A stretch of DNA of 64,000 nucleotides from Oscillospiraceae bacterium (GTDB lineage Bacteria > Bacillota > Clostridia > Oscillospirales > Oscillospiraceae): positions 22,574 through 86,573 of the forward strand of contig JAFQIL010000004.1 of assembly GCA_017397565.1 (NCBI GenBank), read 5' to 3'. Position numbers and translations under genes: made by a program. Positions within the stretch are counted from its first letter, which is position 1. The number at the start of each line of letters is the position of its first letter. Below the pieces are notes generated by a model that saw only the letters and a program-made list of their open reading frames with translations, had not been told where the DNA came from and did no database searches. Shown piece by piece: positions 1 to 8,400 of this stretch.

Positions 1-829
1 AAAAGGCGGAGGTGCCGGCAGAAATGCTTCCCGTGCGGGGGAATACCGCGCCGGTGGCTACCATGCCGGTACCGGCATCGCCCTCAGGGGGGCAAAGGGG
101 GATCCCGGCTTCTAAGGTGCCGGTCTCATCCAACAGGGCGGCACCGGCTTTCGTCAGGCAGCCTGCGGACTGTCCTGCCCGCTTTACCACGGGGAGAATG
201 TCCCGCAGCGTCCATGGGAAGTCATAAGACTTCACCAGCTCGTCAAACTGCGCCACCCTTGCGCCATCAAAATCACCGGCCGCATCATCGTAGGGGAACA
301 TACCGGAGGCTTCTCCCACACCGACCACATTTTCTCCGGTCAGCAGACCGTGGATGTAGCCGCTGAGGGTGGTAAGCCTTGCGATGTTCTTTATATGCGC
401 TTCTTCGTTGAGGATCGCCTGATACAGGTGGGCGATGCTCCAGCGCTGGGGAATGTTGAATTGGAACAGCTCTGTCAAGGCTTCCGCGGCAGGGGCGGTG
501 ATGGTATTGCGCCAGGTGCGGAAAGGAGCGATCTGCTTTCCGTCTTTATCCAAAACCAAATAGCCGTGCATCATGCCGGAGATGCCCATCGCTGCGATTT
601 TAGACAGAGAATGACCGAATTTCTTCCGCACATCTTTTTGCAGATCGGCATAGCAGGCACGAAGACCTTCTATGGCTTTTTCCAAAGGATAGACCCAAAC
701 GCCGTCTACCAAATCGTTTTCCCAGGAAAAGCTACCGGAAGCGATGGGGTTATGATCTTCGTCGATCAAAACGGCTTTGATCCGGGTGGAGCCAAGCTCA
801 ATGCCCAAAAAGGTGTTTTCTAAATTCAT
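1..829 (-). CDS. FGGY-family carbohydrate kinase (xylulokinase-like), 3' part outside window
   Basis: The minus strand is open from an ATG at 829 to the window edge, giving about 276 residues. The N-terminus reads [20 protein letters not shown], the ASKHA phosphate-1 motif of FGGY sugar kinases, and later parts ([27 protein letters not shown]) match the FGGY_N domain. The start is preceded by AAGGAG at normal spacing. It should phosphorylate a ketose or pentulose with ATP in the cytoplasm. It is the last visible gene of a leftward sugar locus but is separated from it by a terminator hairpin and a repeat array. The substrate is unknown. It is a second kinase besides the rhamnulokinase-like gene at 4634-6109. 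Confidence 0.85.
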   Translation of the reverse strand, partial: MNLENTFLGIELGSTRIKAVLIDEDHNPIASGSFSWENDLVDGVWVYPLEKAIEGLRACYADLQKDVRKKFGHSLSKIAAMGISGMMHGYLVLDKDGKQIAPFRTWRNTITAPAAEALTELFQFNIPQRWSIAHLYQAILNEEAHIKNIARLTTLSGYIHGLLTGENVVGVGEASGMFPYDDAAGDFDGARVAQFDELVKSYDFPWTLRDILPVVKRAGQSAGCLTKAGAALLDETGTLEAGIPLCPPEGDAGTGMVATGAVFPRTGSISAGTSAF

Positions 830-862
830 AATGTGCTCCTTCTAAAAAAGCCTCCCATTAGC

Positions 863-890
863 GGGGTGAGCATAGGGATATGCTCACCCC
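863..890 (-). terminator. Hairpin downstream of the sorE-like gene
   Basis: A 12-bp perfect inverted repeat (863-874 with 879-890) encloses a 4-base loop. It lies just upstream of the FGGY kinase gene and at the edge of the hairpin array, and probably ends leftward transcripts. It has no long T run, so a role in RNA stability is equally possible. Confidence 0.5.
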
Positions 891-1180
891 ACAGTGATAT
901 AGATTTGCAGAGCAAATCTGTGATATACGCTTTGCGGCGTGTGATATAGGCTTCGCCTGTGATATATTTTCTTCGAAAATGTTATGGTTAAAAATAAATG
1001 CCGCTTTTGCGGCATTTATTTTTATATACAATTTGTCCCGAAGGGACACCACAATTTGCCTGAAGGGCAAATATCACATTGCGCAAGCAATATATCACAT
1101 TTCCGTCAGGAAATATATCATTTTCCCATAGGGAAAATATCACTGGTCGTTGCGGAAACTCCTTTTCGCAATGACCCTTG
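891..1180. repeat. Inverted array of short hairpins separated by GTGATAT / ATATCAC
   Basis: About 290 bases without a credible gene. Small palindromes (901-919, 927-940, 948-958, 966-980) are separated by GTGATAT. A longer central hairpin (991-1004 with 1009-1022) follows, then further palindromes (1034-1047, 1054-1072, 1078-1091, 1099-1114, 1121-1137), the last of which are separated by the reverse complement ATATCAC, and a final hairpin at 1145-1175. Loops are often TTCG, CGAA or similar. Each stem has a different sequence while the spacer is kept. Related units recur at 29830-29900. Function unknown; ORFs called across it are by-products of the palindromes. Confidence 0.8.
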
Positions 1181-1195
1181 GAGGCTTTTTCATAC

Positions 1196-2455
1196 TTAGA
1201 TTGCCTTGGCGTTGGCCAGCAGGTACTTTTCTGCTTCGGGATTCCAAAGACCGTTGTTAGCCTTGCACAGACGGTCCAGCTCAGCAAACATGGGATCGGT
1301 CTTGCCCAGCTCCTCAAAGTCGGAGATTGCTGCCAAAGGCAGGTCGATCTGAGTGTAGATCAGCTTCTTGCCGCCGGGAATCTTGGGCAGGTTCAGAGTG
1401 GTGTCGACGACAGCGTTCAAACCGCCGATGTGGGTGACCAGGCCGGAGGGGTTCAGCTTGCCGGCATTCATCATCTCAATGGCTTCCTGCATATCGTGGG
1501 TGTTGCCGCCGGAGGTGCCAACCACATGGGTGTACAGGTAGTGAACATTGTACCAGTTGAAGGGCGCCTTGAACTGAGAGTCGGTAGGACCGGCAAAGAA
1601 GTTCAGACAGCCGTCAAAACCGAGAATGTCGTCGGCCTGCTCAATGACGGGCTTTACAGGGGCGAAGCAAACCACATCGTCATAGCCGGTGCCGCCGGTA
1701 AGGCTGCGCAGGTACTCGGTGGCGTTCTCCATCCGGGTATTGACATAGTGCAGCTCAATGCCGTTCTTGGCAGCCTCTTCTACAGTGTAGATGGAAGCGG
1801 CGCGCTCCAAACGAGCCTCGTCGATATCGGTGACCACCAGCAGGCCGGGGCGGCGGTCGCAGTGAATGGCGTAGTCAATGGCAGCCAGACCCATGGGGCC
1901 AACGGAAGCCAACAGAGCCATCTTGCCGCCCTCCTTAATGCCCATCTCATGGACATAGGAACCGGCCTTGGTGTGATACATAGCATGGAAAGTACCGATA
2001 ACACAGCTCAAGGGCTCAGCCAAAGAGCCGTAGTAGTAGGTATCGGAGTTGTAAGGCAGCAGGCAGTTTTCCAGCAGAGTTTCAATGGGAATATTGCCGT
2101 ACTGGGCATTACCGCCGCAGAACTCGTAGGAGTAGCCGGGAGCCATCTGGCTGCCTTTGTGATAGTGAGCAGGCTGAATGACGAACTTGTCGCCGGGCTT
2201 ATACTTGTGCTTCCAGTTTTCGCCCACTTCTACGATATCACCGCAGAACTCGTGACCCAGAATGGTGGGGGTCAGGTCGCAGCGATCGGGAACGCGCTTG
2301 TGGTCGCCGCCTTCAATGGCAGCCTTATAGCTGGACATGCACAAACTGTCGGATACAACACGAATACGAACGCCGTCGGGACCCAACTCGGGCAGGGTGA
2401 TCTCTTCCAGACGCAGGTCCATTTTGCCGTGGATTCTAACTGCTTTTGTTTGCAT
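1196..2455 (-). CDS. Zinc-dependent medium-chain dehydrogenase, L-sorbose-1-phosphate reductase (SorE)-like
   Basis: This 419-residue protein has the GroES-like N-terminal half with the zinc-site motif TILGHEFCG near residue 67 and a Rossmann half (ASVGPMGLAAIDYA). Its opening (KMDLRLEE, SDSLCMSSYKA, DHKRVP) and overall layout resemble SorE, which reduces L-sorbose 1-phosphate to D-glucitol 6-phosphate. ATG follows AGGAGGTATTTCCT. It is the most downstream complete gene of the leftward sugar locus, after the PHP gene. With the SDR at 3740 it recalls the SorE/SorD pair, so I infer oxidoreduction of a phosphorylated ketose or polyol; the actual substrate is not shown. Confidence 0.8.
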   Translation of the reverse strand: MQTKAVRIHGKMDLRLEEITLPELGPDGVRIRVVSDSLCMSSYKAAIEGGDHKRVPDRCDLTPTILGHEFCGDIVEVGENWKHKYKPGDKFVIQPAHYHKGSQMAPGYSYEFCGGNAQYGNIPIETLLENCLLPYNSDTYYYGSLAEPLSCVIGTFHAMYHTKAGSYVHEMGIKEGGKMALLASVGPMGLAAIDYAIHCDRRPGLLVVTDIDEARLERAASIYTVEEAAKNGIELHYVNTRMENATEYLRSLTGGTGYDDVVCFAPVKPVIEQADDILGFDGCLNFFAGPTDSQFKAPFNWYNVHYLYTHVVGTSGGNTHDMQEAIEMMNAGKLNPSGLVTHIGGLNAVVDTTLNLPKIPGGKKLIYTQIDLPLAAISDFEELGKTDPMFAELDRLCKANNGLWNPEAEKYLLANAKAI

Positions 2456-2574
2456 AGGAAATACCTCCTTAATTGTTCTTGCTTCATTATAGTTTCCCGG
2501 GAATTGCTTGTCAACGGGAGAGGAATATTTGCCAAAAAACGAAATCTATATGATAAATTGTACTAGCGTCCGGG

Positions 2575-3729
2575 TTAGTGCTTGTTTTCGTGTTCGATCA
2601 GCTTCCAGGTGGCGTCGATCAGATTGCGGAACATGGGGTTTTCCATGGCTTTGATGACGAAGATCTGCCGGGGGGAGTTGATATCCTCACCGGAGACCTG
2701 GAACATACCGTACTGCTCGCATAGACCGCGCAGACGCTCCAGCTGAGCAGGGGTGTTCCGGGTGGGCATATAGGTAACAGCCTTGACGCCCTCTTCCTTC
2801 AGACATTCAAACACATCATCCAGATAATCGTCTTCAAACTTCTGAGCCTTCTTGTCACCGGTGACGCTGTCACCCACATCGCCAAGATAGGCATAGCACA
2901 GGAACGCATCCACATCCTTGCAAAGCTTCACCATGTCCTTCAGCTTGGGGCATTCGTCGGTGGCATCAATAAAGATCATGGGAACAAATGTGCCCTTCAG
3001 CATACCCAAAACATCATAGGCATAGAAAGGATACTCCGTATCCAGCAGCATGGTTTTCTGCTTTTCAGAGAGGTTCATACCCAGAGAAGTCAGCTTATCG
3101 ATCATGGGCTGACCCTTACCCACCTGCTTTTCCAGCTCCAAGGCCAAAGCATACATCAAATGCCGCTCGGTAACACCGCCGTTTTCCGCAGCCTGAGAAA
3201 GGGGCAGCACATCCCGGTCATAGTCCAGACTAACGCCAACCAGAGCGTTGATTTTTTCAATCATCTTCCGGTTACGGGCGTGGCGGGCGGCCTGGTAGGG
3301 CTTGAAGAACTCGGTCAGTGTTTCGATCTTATCGTGGGGGACACCCTGAATGGTCATGTAGCTGACACCAACCTGATCGGGGTTGTTGGTGCGGCGACCT
3401 TCCAAACGGGTGCCATCCATGGAAATACGGGCTTCCATGCCGATGGTGACAGGCATATCCACGATCTTAGCAGCCTCCAGAAACTCCTCAGCACCGGAAA
3501 TGGAATCATGGTCAATGATACCGGCGGTGCAAAGTCCCTCCATCCGGGCGGCGTACACGGCCGCGGTAGGGGAGTAGGGGGAGAAGGAATAGGTGGTGTG
3601 GATGTGGTTGTTGATGTATTCCGGCACCATGGGAGGAAATACGGTTTCCTTCACAATGGCCTTCAGATTCTCCAGACGCTCCGCTTTGGTGGGGGCGTTG
3701 AGCTTATTCAAGATCGCGATATCGATCAT
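2575..3729 (-). CDS. PHP-domain metal-dependent hydrolase
   Basis: A 384-residue protein with the PHP signature: HIH at residues 42-44 in NHIHTTYSFSPY, DHD at 73-75 in GIIDHDSISG, and the acidic GMEAR at 98-101. Family members are metal-dependent phosphoesterases or polymerase proofreading domains; stand-alone enzymes of this size are usually phosphohydrolases. Two stretches follow that I do not recognise. Its position between an SDR (10 bases upstream) and a SorE-like dehydrogenase suggests a step on a phosphorylated sugar, but no substrate can be read from the sequence. The start has AGAGGTG upstream. Confidence 0.75.
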   Translation of the reverse strand: MIDIAILNKLNAPTKAERLENLKAIVKETVFPPMVPEYINNHIHTTYSFSPYSPTAAVYAARMEGLCTAGIIDHDSISGAEEFLEAAKIVDMPVTIGMEARISMDGTRLEGRRTNNPDQVGVSYMTIQGVPHDKIETLTEFFKPYQAARHARNRKMIEKINALVGVSLDYDRDVLPLSQAAENGGVTERHLMYALALELEKQVGKGQPMIDKLTSLGMNLSEKQKTMLLDTEYPFYAYDVLGMLKGTFVPMIFIDATDECPKLKDMVKLCKDVDAFLCYAYLGDVGDSVTGDKKAQKFEDDYLDDVFECLKEEGVKAVTYMPTRNTPAQLERLRGLCEQYGMFQVSGEDINSPRQIFVIKAMENPMFRNLIDATWKLIEHENKH

Positions 3730-3739
3730 GGCGCACCTC

Positions 3740-4618
3740 TTAGTTCAGCATGACCTGACCGCCGGTAACAGGGATGGCCTGGCCGGTCTCATATTTCTGC
3801 TCTACGCAGTACATAACGGCCCGGGCAACGTCAATGGGGAGACAGCCCCGGTTCATGGGAACCTTTGCCTCGTAGAAGCGGCGAACATCCTCTACGGTCT
3901 TGGCACCGGGAACCTTGCCGGCCTGGAGGTACTGGACAAACAGACCTCTTTCGGGATCGCTCCACAGAGGACCGTCCAGATAGTTGCCGGGGCAGACGGC
4001 ATTGACCTTTACATTGTAAGCGGTCAGCTCCAGAGCCCAGGACTGCACCAGACCGATGGCACCGAACTTGCTGCCTGCGTAGGCGAAATTCTTGTTGGAG
4101 CCTTCCAGACCGGACTTGGAGGAGATGGCGATGATGTCAAACATAGCCTCGGGGTCAGCCTCGTGCTGAGCCTGCATGATGATGGAAGCATACTTGGCGC
4201 ACAGGAACAGGCCGGTGTAGTTGATGGCGGTGACGAACTCAAAGTCCTTCTTCTCAAAAGAAGCGATAGGACCGGAACGAACGACACCGGCGTTAGCCAC
4301 CATGATGTCCAGTCCGCCGAACTTCTCAACGGTCTGTGCTACCAGATTGGCAACACTTTCCTCATCGGAAACGTTAACGGCAATGGCATAAGCACGCTCA
4401 CCCATTTCTTTGGCAACAGTCTCAGCCAAAGGCTGGTTCATGTCGGCAATGATGATGGTAGCGCCCTCAGCGTACAGCTCTTCGGCAATGCCCTTGCCGA
4501 AGCCCTGGGCAGCACCGGTGACGATGGTGATCTTACCGGCAAGACGGCCCTGACCGGCGGGACGGTTGTGGATGTTTTTCTTGGCAAGCTCCTGCCAAAC
4601 AGTCATGTCAACACTCAT
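3740..4618 (-). CDS. Short-chain dehydrogenase/reductase, sorbitol-6-phosphate 2-dehydrogenase-like
   Basis: A 292-residue classical SDR with an N-terminal extension of about 25 residues. The cofactor motif is TGAAQGFGKG near residue 36, the NAG motif is VANAG, and the catalytic Ser-Tyr-Lys set appears as ISSKSG and YAGSKFG. The C-terminal region (PMNRGCLPIDVARAVMYCVE) resembles SorD/SrlD-type polyol phosphate dehydrogenases and the dehydrogenase half of RhaD-type fusions, but no aldolase domain is attached. ATG has AAGGAGA upstream. It lies 15 bases after the kinase gene, so it is co-transcribed with it. Confidence 0.8.
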   Translation of the reverse strand: MSVDMTVWQELAKKNIHNRPAGQGRLAGKITIVTGAAQGFGKGIAEELYAEGATIIIADMNQPLAETVAKEMGERAYAIAVNVSDEESVANLVAQTVEKFGGLDIMVANAGVVRSGPIASFEKKDFEFVTAINYTGLFLCAKYASIIMQAQHEADPEAMFDIIAISSKSGLEGSNKNFAYAGSKFGAIGLVQSWALELTAYNVKVNAVCPGNYLDGPLWSDPERGLFVQYLQAGKVPGAKTVEDVRRFYEAKVPMNRGCLPIDVARAVMYCVEQKYETGQAIPVTGGQVMLN

Positions 4619-4633
4619 AATAAATATTCTCCT

Positions 4634-6109
4634 TTATTTTAAGAATGTAAGTAACTTTTGATAGGCGTCTTCCCACGCTTGGGTGTGGTTGGGCGTCCAG
4701 GTCTCTACAGATTCGGAGTTGCGGACTACCTGCCGCAGATGCTCCAGATCCTTGATGTCACCAAGGGCCATGGCCTGCGTCAGCAGATTGCCGATGGCAG
4801 CGCCTTCCACAGGGCCGGTAACCACGGTCCGATCCAAAGAATCGGCGATCAGCTGATCCAGAAAACGGTTGTTGATGGGGCCACCGACGATGTTCAGAGA
4901 GTCGATCCGCTGTCCCTTCATCTTTTCCAGACCTTCCAGGGCGTGGCGGTATTTCAGTGCCAGAGATTCGTAGACACAGCGGGCAACCTGACCGATGGTT
5001 TCGGGAACGGGCTGACCGGTTTTCCGGCAGAATTCCTGGATCTTCTTTTCCATGTTGCCGCCGGCGTAGAATTCCGGAGAATCGGGATCAATAATGGAGC
5101 GCAGAGGCTCAGCCTTCATGGCTTCCTGAACAACACCGTCCCAGGAGATGCTGATGCCGTTTTTGATCCAGTCGCGGCGGCATTCCTGAATGATCCACAT
5201 GCCGATAATGGTACGTAGGGGGCGGAATGCGCCCTGAATGGTGCCTTCATTGGAGAAGCCTGCCTTGGCGGCTTCTATGCTCAGATCCGGCTTATCCATT
5301 TCCGCGCCAAACAAGGACCATGTGCCGCTGGAACAGAAGGCGAAGCTGCCAGTTCCGGGGATGGCGGCAACGGCAGAAGCGGTGTCGTGGCTGCCCACGG
5401 CTACGAAGGCGGCGCTATTGAGCCCCAGCTCCTCACACAGCTCCGGGCGCAGGTAACCGCGGATGGTGCCGGTTTTGTCAATTTTGGTAAAAATGTGCTT
5501 GGGGATACCCAGGGTTTCGATAGTTTCCCAATCCCAATCCTTGGTGGTAGGGTTGTAGAGCTGAGTTGTGGTGGCGATGGTGTACTCTGTACCCTTGGCA
5601 CCGGTGAGGAAGTAACCCAAAAGATCCGGGGTCAGCAGCAGGGTGTCCGCGGTCAGCAGGGCGCTGTCGTCTTCCCGGACACGGCGATAAAGCTGGTAAA
5701 GGGTGTTGAAGGTGAGGGAAGTATCAATGCCGGTACGGCTGTAGAGGGTCTCAGCAGGGATCTTTTCCTTAACTGCGTCAATATCCTTCTGTGTGCCCAG
5801 CCGGTAGGAACGGGGAACACCGTTTAAGTGACCGTTTTTGTCCAGCAGGCCGTAGTCCACGCCCCAGGTGTCGATACCGAAGGCATCCAGTTCCCCGTAG
5901 CCGCCTTGCTTAAAGGCCAGAAGGCCCTGCTTCAGCTGGTTGTACAGATAGGGAGTGTCCCAGTAGAACACGCCGTTCATTTCCACGTAGTTATTCTCAA
6001 AGCGGTGCAGCTCATGCATGGTGATCTTTTCACCGTCAAAGCGGCCCAGGATCGCCCGGCCATTGCTGGCACCCAAGTCAAACGCGATTAAATTTCTGAT
6101 TTTCGACAT
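4634..6109 (-). CDS. FGGY sugar kinase, rhamnulokinase (RhaB)-like; probable fuculokinase role
   Basis: A 491-residue full-length kinase starting with IAFDLGASNGRAILG, typical of RhaB, with HRFENNYV, DTWGVDYGLLD and GSHDTASAVAAIPGTG marking the two ASKHA halves. RhaB enzymes phosphorylate L-rhamnulose at O1. Because the locus contains L-fucose isomerase rather than L-rhamnose isomerase, I infer that L-fuculose (or D-ribulose) is the substrate here. ATG follows GGGAGGTAACGGA. It follows the binding-protein gene, with a hairpin at 6183-6208 between them. Confidence 0.85.
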   Translation of the reverse strand: MSKIRNLIAFDLGASNGRAILGRFDGEKITMHELHRFENNYVEMNGVFYWDTPYLYNQLKQGLLAFKQGGYGELDAFGIDTWGVDYGLLDKNGHLNGVPRSYRLGTQKDIDAVKEKIPAETLYSRTGIDTSLTFNTLYQLYRRVREDDSALLTADTLLLTPDLLGYFLTGAKGTEYTIATTTQLYNPTTKDWDWETIETLGIPKHIFTKIDKTGTIRGYLRPELCEELGLNSAAFVAVGSHDTASAVAAIPGTGSFAFCSSGTWSLFGAEMDKPDLSIEAAKAGFSNEGTIQGAFRPLRTIIGMWIIQECRRDWIKNGISISWDGVVQEAMKAEPLRSIIDPDSPEFYAGGNMEKKIQEFCRKTGQPVPETIGQVARCVYESLALKYRHALEGLEKMKGQRIDSLNIVGGPINNRFLDQLIADSLDRTVVTGPVEGAAIGNLLTQAMALGDIKDLEHLRQVVRNSESVETWTPNHTQAWEDAYQKLLTFLK

Positions 6110-6182
6110 TCCGTTACCTCCCTTTGAATGCTCAAAGCTGCAGATATCTAAGGTATCTGCACCGTTCAGCTTTCAGAAGAAA

Positions 6183-6208
6183 ACCGGTACCACCGAAGTG
6201 GTACCGGT
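6183..6208 (-). terminator. Intercistronic hairpin after the binding-protein gene
   Basis: An 11-bp perfect stem. On the minus strand its loop is a cUUCGg tetraloop and it is followed by TTTT. It sits between the sugar-binding protein and kinase genes. Such hairpins commonly give partial termination or 3'-end protection so that the binding protein is made in excess. A second small hairpin lies at about 6139-6160. Confidence 0.6.
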
Positions 6209-6247
6209 CGGTTTCAGCCGTAAGCTTCTTCAGTTATGGACGAAATA

Positions 6248-7264
6248 TTAGCCCATGTAGAAGATGTTCTGATCCTTCAGAGCATCGATGTTCTCAGTGG
6301 TGTACCACTGACCGCCGATACCAACATCAGAGACCTTCTCGTTGTTCAGCTTAGCGATAGCCAGCTTAACAGCCTGGTAGCCGATGGAGTAGGAGTCCTG
6401 AGCAACGGAGCCAACCAACAGAGCGCAGGTCTTGCCGTTGTCCTTGATCCAGTCGTACTGGTTGGTGCCAGCGTCGAAGCCGCAGAACAGGATGTCCTTG
6501 TAGGTAGGAGCATTGTCCTTAACCTCGGGGTAAACTTCATTGACAACGCCTTCGTTGGTCATGAAGATAGCCTGTGCGCCCCACTCAGTCAGAGCAGTCA
6601 GACCCAGCTTGTATTCGCCGGCGTTGTTCTGCTTCTCCTGACGGTTGATCTCCAGGGTGATGTTGTCAGCCTTAGCCAGCTCCTGGATCTTCTCGATGAA
6701 GCCCTCAGCGCGGTCGATACCGGTGGAGGTAGCGTCGTGCTGGATAACGCCAACCTTGTAGCCGTTAACCAGAACGTTCTGAGCCTTCAGGTAAGCATAG
6801 AAGTTCTCAGCGACAACGCCGCCGGCCTTCTTGTTGTCGGTAGCAACGGAGCCGATGGTGGGGTCCTTGCCAGCGGTGATATCAGCACCGTTGGAGTACA
6901 GACCGGAGTCAAATTCGACAACGGGCAGGCCCTTGTCGTAAGCAGCGACCAGCTGATCAACGAAACCGGTGCCGATGGTAGCCAGAACGATAGCCTTAAC
7001 GCTAGGATCGTTCAGAGCAGCCTCGACCATGTTACGCTGGTTGGGAACTTCGCTCTCGGACTCGGAAGTGGGGCCCTGGAAGGTTACTTCGTAGCCAGCT
7101 TCCTTACCGGCAGCAACAGCGCCGGCCTTAACAGCCTGCCAGAAAGCGTGGGTCTCGCCCTTTGCGATGACAGCGATGGTCTTCTTGTCGCTCTTGCCGC
7201 CGGCGCAAGCTACCAAAGAGACAGCCAGAACCAGAACCAGCAGAAGTGCAATGATTTTCTTCAT
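6248..7264 (-). CDS. Sugar ABC transporter substrate-binding lipoprotein (ribose/galactose-type)
   Basis: A 338-residue protein with a signal peptide and lipobox ending in SLVACAGG (Cys near residue 20), so it is anchored outside the membrane. The mature part has the two-lobe periplasmic-binding fold of the RbsB class (IAVIAKGETHAFWQAVKAG, VLATIGTGFVDQL, FCGFDAG). It delivers a monosaccharide to the permease at 7328-8398. The catabolic genes alongside suggest L-fucose or a related 6-deoxy or pentose sugar. Hairpins downstream (6139-6208) probably raise its expression relative to the enzymes. Confidence 0.9.
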   Translation of the reverse strand: MKKIIALLLVLVLAVSLVACAGGKSDKKTIAVIAKGETHAFWQAVKAGAVAAGKEAGYEVTFQGPTSESESEVPNQRNMVEAALNDPSVKAIVLATIGTGFVDQLVAAYDKGLPVVEFDSGLYSNGADITAGKDPTIGSVATDNKKAGGVVAENFYAYLKAQNVLVNGYKVGVIQHDATSTGIDRAEGFIEKIQELAKADNITLEINRQEKQNNAGEYKLGLTALTEWGAQAIFMTNEGVVNEVYPEVKDNAPTYKDILFCGFDAGTNQYDWIKDNGKTCALLVGSVAQDSYSIGYQAVKLAIAKLNNEKVSDVGIGGQWYTTENIDALKDQNIFYMG

Positions 7265-7327
7265 GTTTTTTTCCTCCTAAAATTTTTTATATAAAACCTG
7301 TCGGTTTTATTACGAAATGAATGGTTT

Positions 7328-8398
7328 TTATTGCTTAACAGAATCTGTCTTTTTCTTGGCTTCGGTGGGAATCTTGACCTTAGTGGCCTTCTTTTTCTTC
7401 AGAACGTCCAGCAGAACCGCGCCAACAACGATGATACCGGTAACTGCGTAAGTGATGTTGGTAGCAGAGATGCCAACGCCGCCGGCCATAGCCAGGTTCA
7501 GACCCTGACGGATGATGACCAGGATCATAGCGCCGAGGATAGTGCCGATGATGGTTGCGGAGCCGCCGGTGGTGGAAGTACCGCCAATGTAAACGCCTGC
7601 AACAGCGTCCAGCTCCATGCCGTTACCGGCAGCCAGGTTCAAAGAGGGGTTAGCGGCAACATAGAACAGAGCAGCCATGGAAGCGAAGAAACCGCAGATC
7701 ACATAAGCGGTGATCTTGTACTTATCGGTATTGATACCGGACAGACGGGCAGCTTCTTCATTGGAGCCGATGGCCAGAATGTAACGGCCAATCTTGGTCT
7801 TATACATAACGACCATGCAGATGACGGTCAGAACCACAACCCAAATGATACCGATGGGGAAACCGTTCAGGTTGGTGAAGATCTTCTGGAACCAACCGGT
7901 GGAGGGGTACTTAATAGCAGAGGAGGTGCCGCGGACAGCCTCAGCAACCACAGCGGTCAAACCGCGGGAGAACAGCATAGAGCCCAGTGTTGCGATGAAG
8001 GGTGCGATCTTGCACTTGGCAACCAACAGACCGTTGATCAGACCGAAGATCAGACCGGTGGACAGGATGATGGGAATGGTCAGCCACAGGGTGCCTTCAT
8101 CCTGGGAAACACCGGTTCTGCACAGAGCACCGGCCAAAACGGCGGAACCGAAGCAGACAGTACCGATGGACAGGTCAATACCGCCGGTGGCGATAACGAA
8201 GGTAACGCCCAGGGAAAGGATCGCGTAAGGAACCAAAGCCTTGGTCATGGTCAGCAGGTTACTGCTGCTGGCAAAGCCGGGGTTAATCAGATAGAAGACG
8301 ACAAACAGAACGATAGCGGCCAGAATGATCACGAAGTTCTGCTTGCCACTGGCCAACAGTCCCTTGGTCTTCAGAAGGGGGTTTTTCTTATTGCTCAT
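7328..8398 (-). CDS. Sugar ABC transporter permease, RbsC type
   Basis: A 356-residue, mainly hydrophobic protein of the BPD_transp_2 family with about 8-10 membrane segments. The family motif is seen as TFVIATGGIDLSIGTV, and the later segment AAYVICG..., ending in a Lys-rich cytoplasmic tail, is typical. It forms the channel of the importer with the ATPase at 8401. Only two bases separate the two genes. Substrate is inferred only from the locus. Confidence 0.9.
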   Translation of the reverse strand: MSNKKNPLLKTKGLLASGKQNFVIILAAIVLFVVFYLINPGFASSSNLLTMTKALVPYAILSLGVTFVIATGGIDLSIGTVCFGSAVLAGALCRTGVSQDEGTLWLTIPIILSTGLIFGLINGLLVAKCKIAPFIATLGSMLFSRGLTAVVAEAVRGTSSAIKYPSTGWFQKIFTNLNGFPIGIIWVVVLTVICMVVMYKTKIGRYILAIGSNEEAARLSGINTDKYKITAYVICGFFASMAALFYVAANPSLNLAAGNGMELDAVAGVYIGGTSTTGGSATIIGTILGAMILVIIRQGLNLAMAGGVGISATNITYAVTGIIVVGAVLLDVLKKKKATKVKIPTEAKKKTDSVKQ

Positions 8399-8400
8399 AA

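Noticed and set aside
891-1180. CRISPR array
   Set aside because: The constant part is only 7 bases and the variable parts are palindromic; no cas genes are present.
984-1317. ORFs on both strands across the hairpin array
   Set aside because: They arise because palindromes lack stops in several frames; the translations are self-complementary and have no protein character or ribosome site.
1178-2566. Long antisense frames opposite real genes (for example 1178-2566, 7331-8404, 35481-37139)
   Set aside because: They are mirror frames of strongly coding minus-strand genes with biased third positions.
1196-6109. A complete L-rhamnose pathway
   Set aside because: The kinase resembles RhaB, but no rhamnose isomerase or RhaD aldolase is present, and the isomerase at 11319 is clearly FucI.
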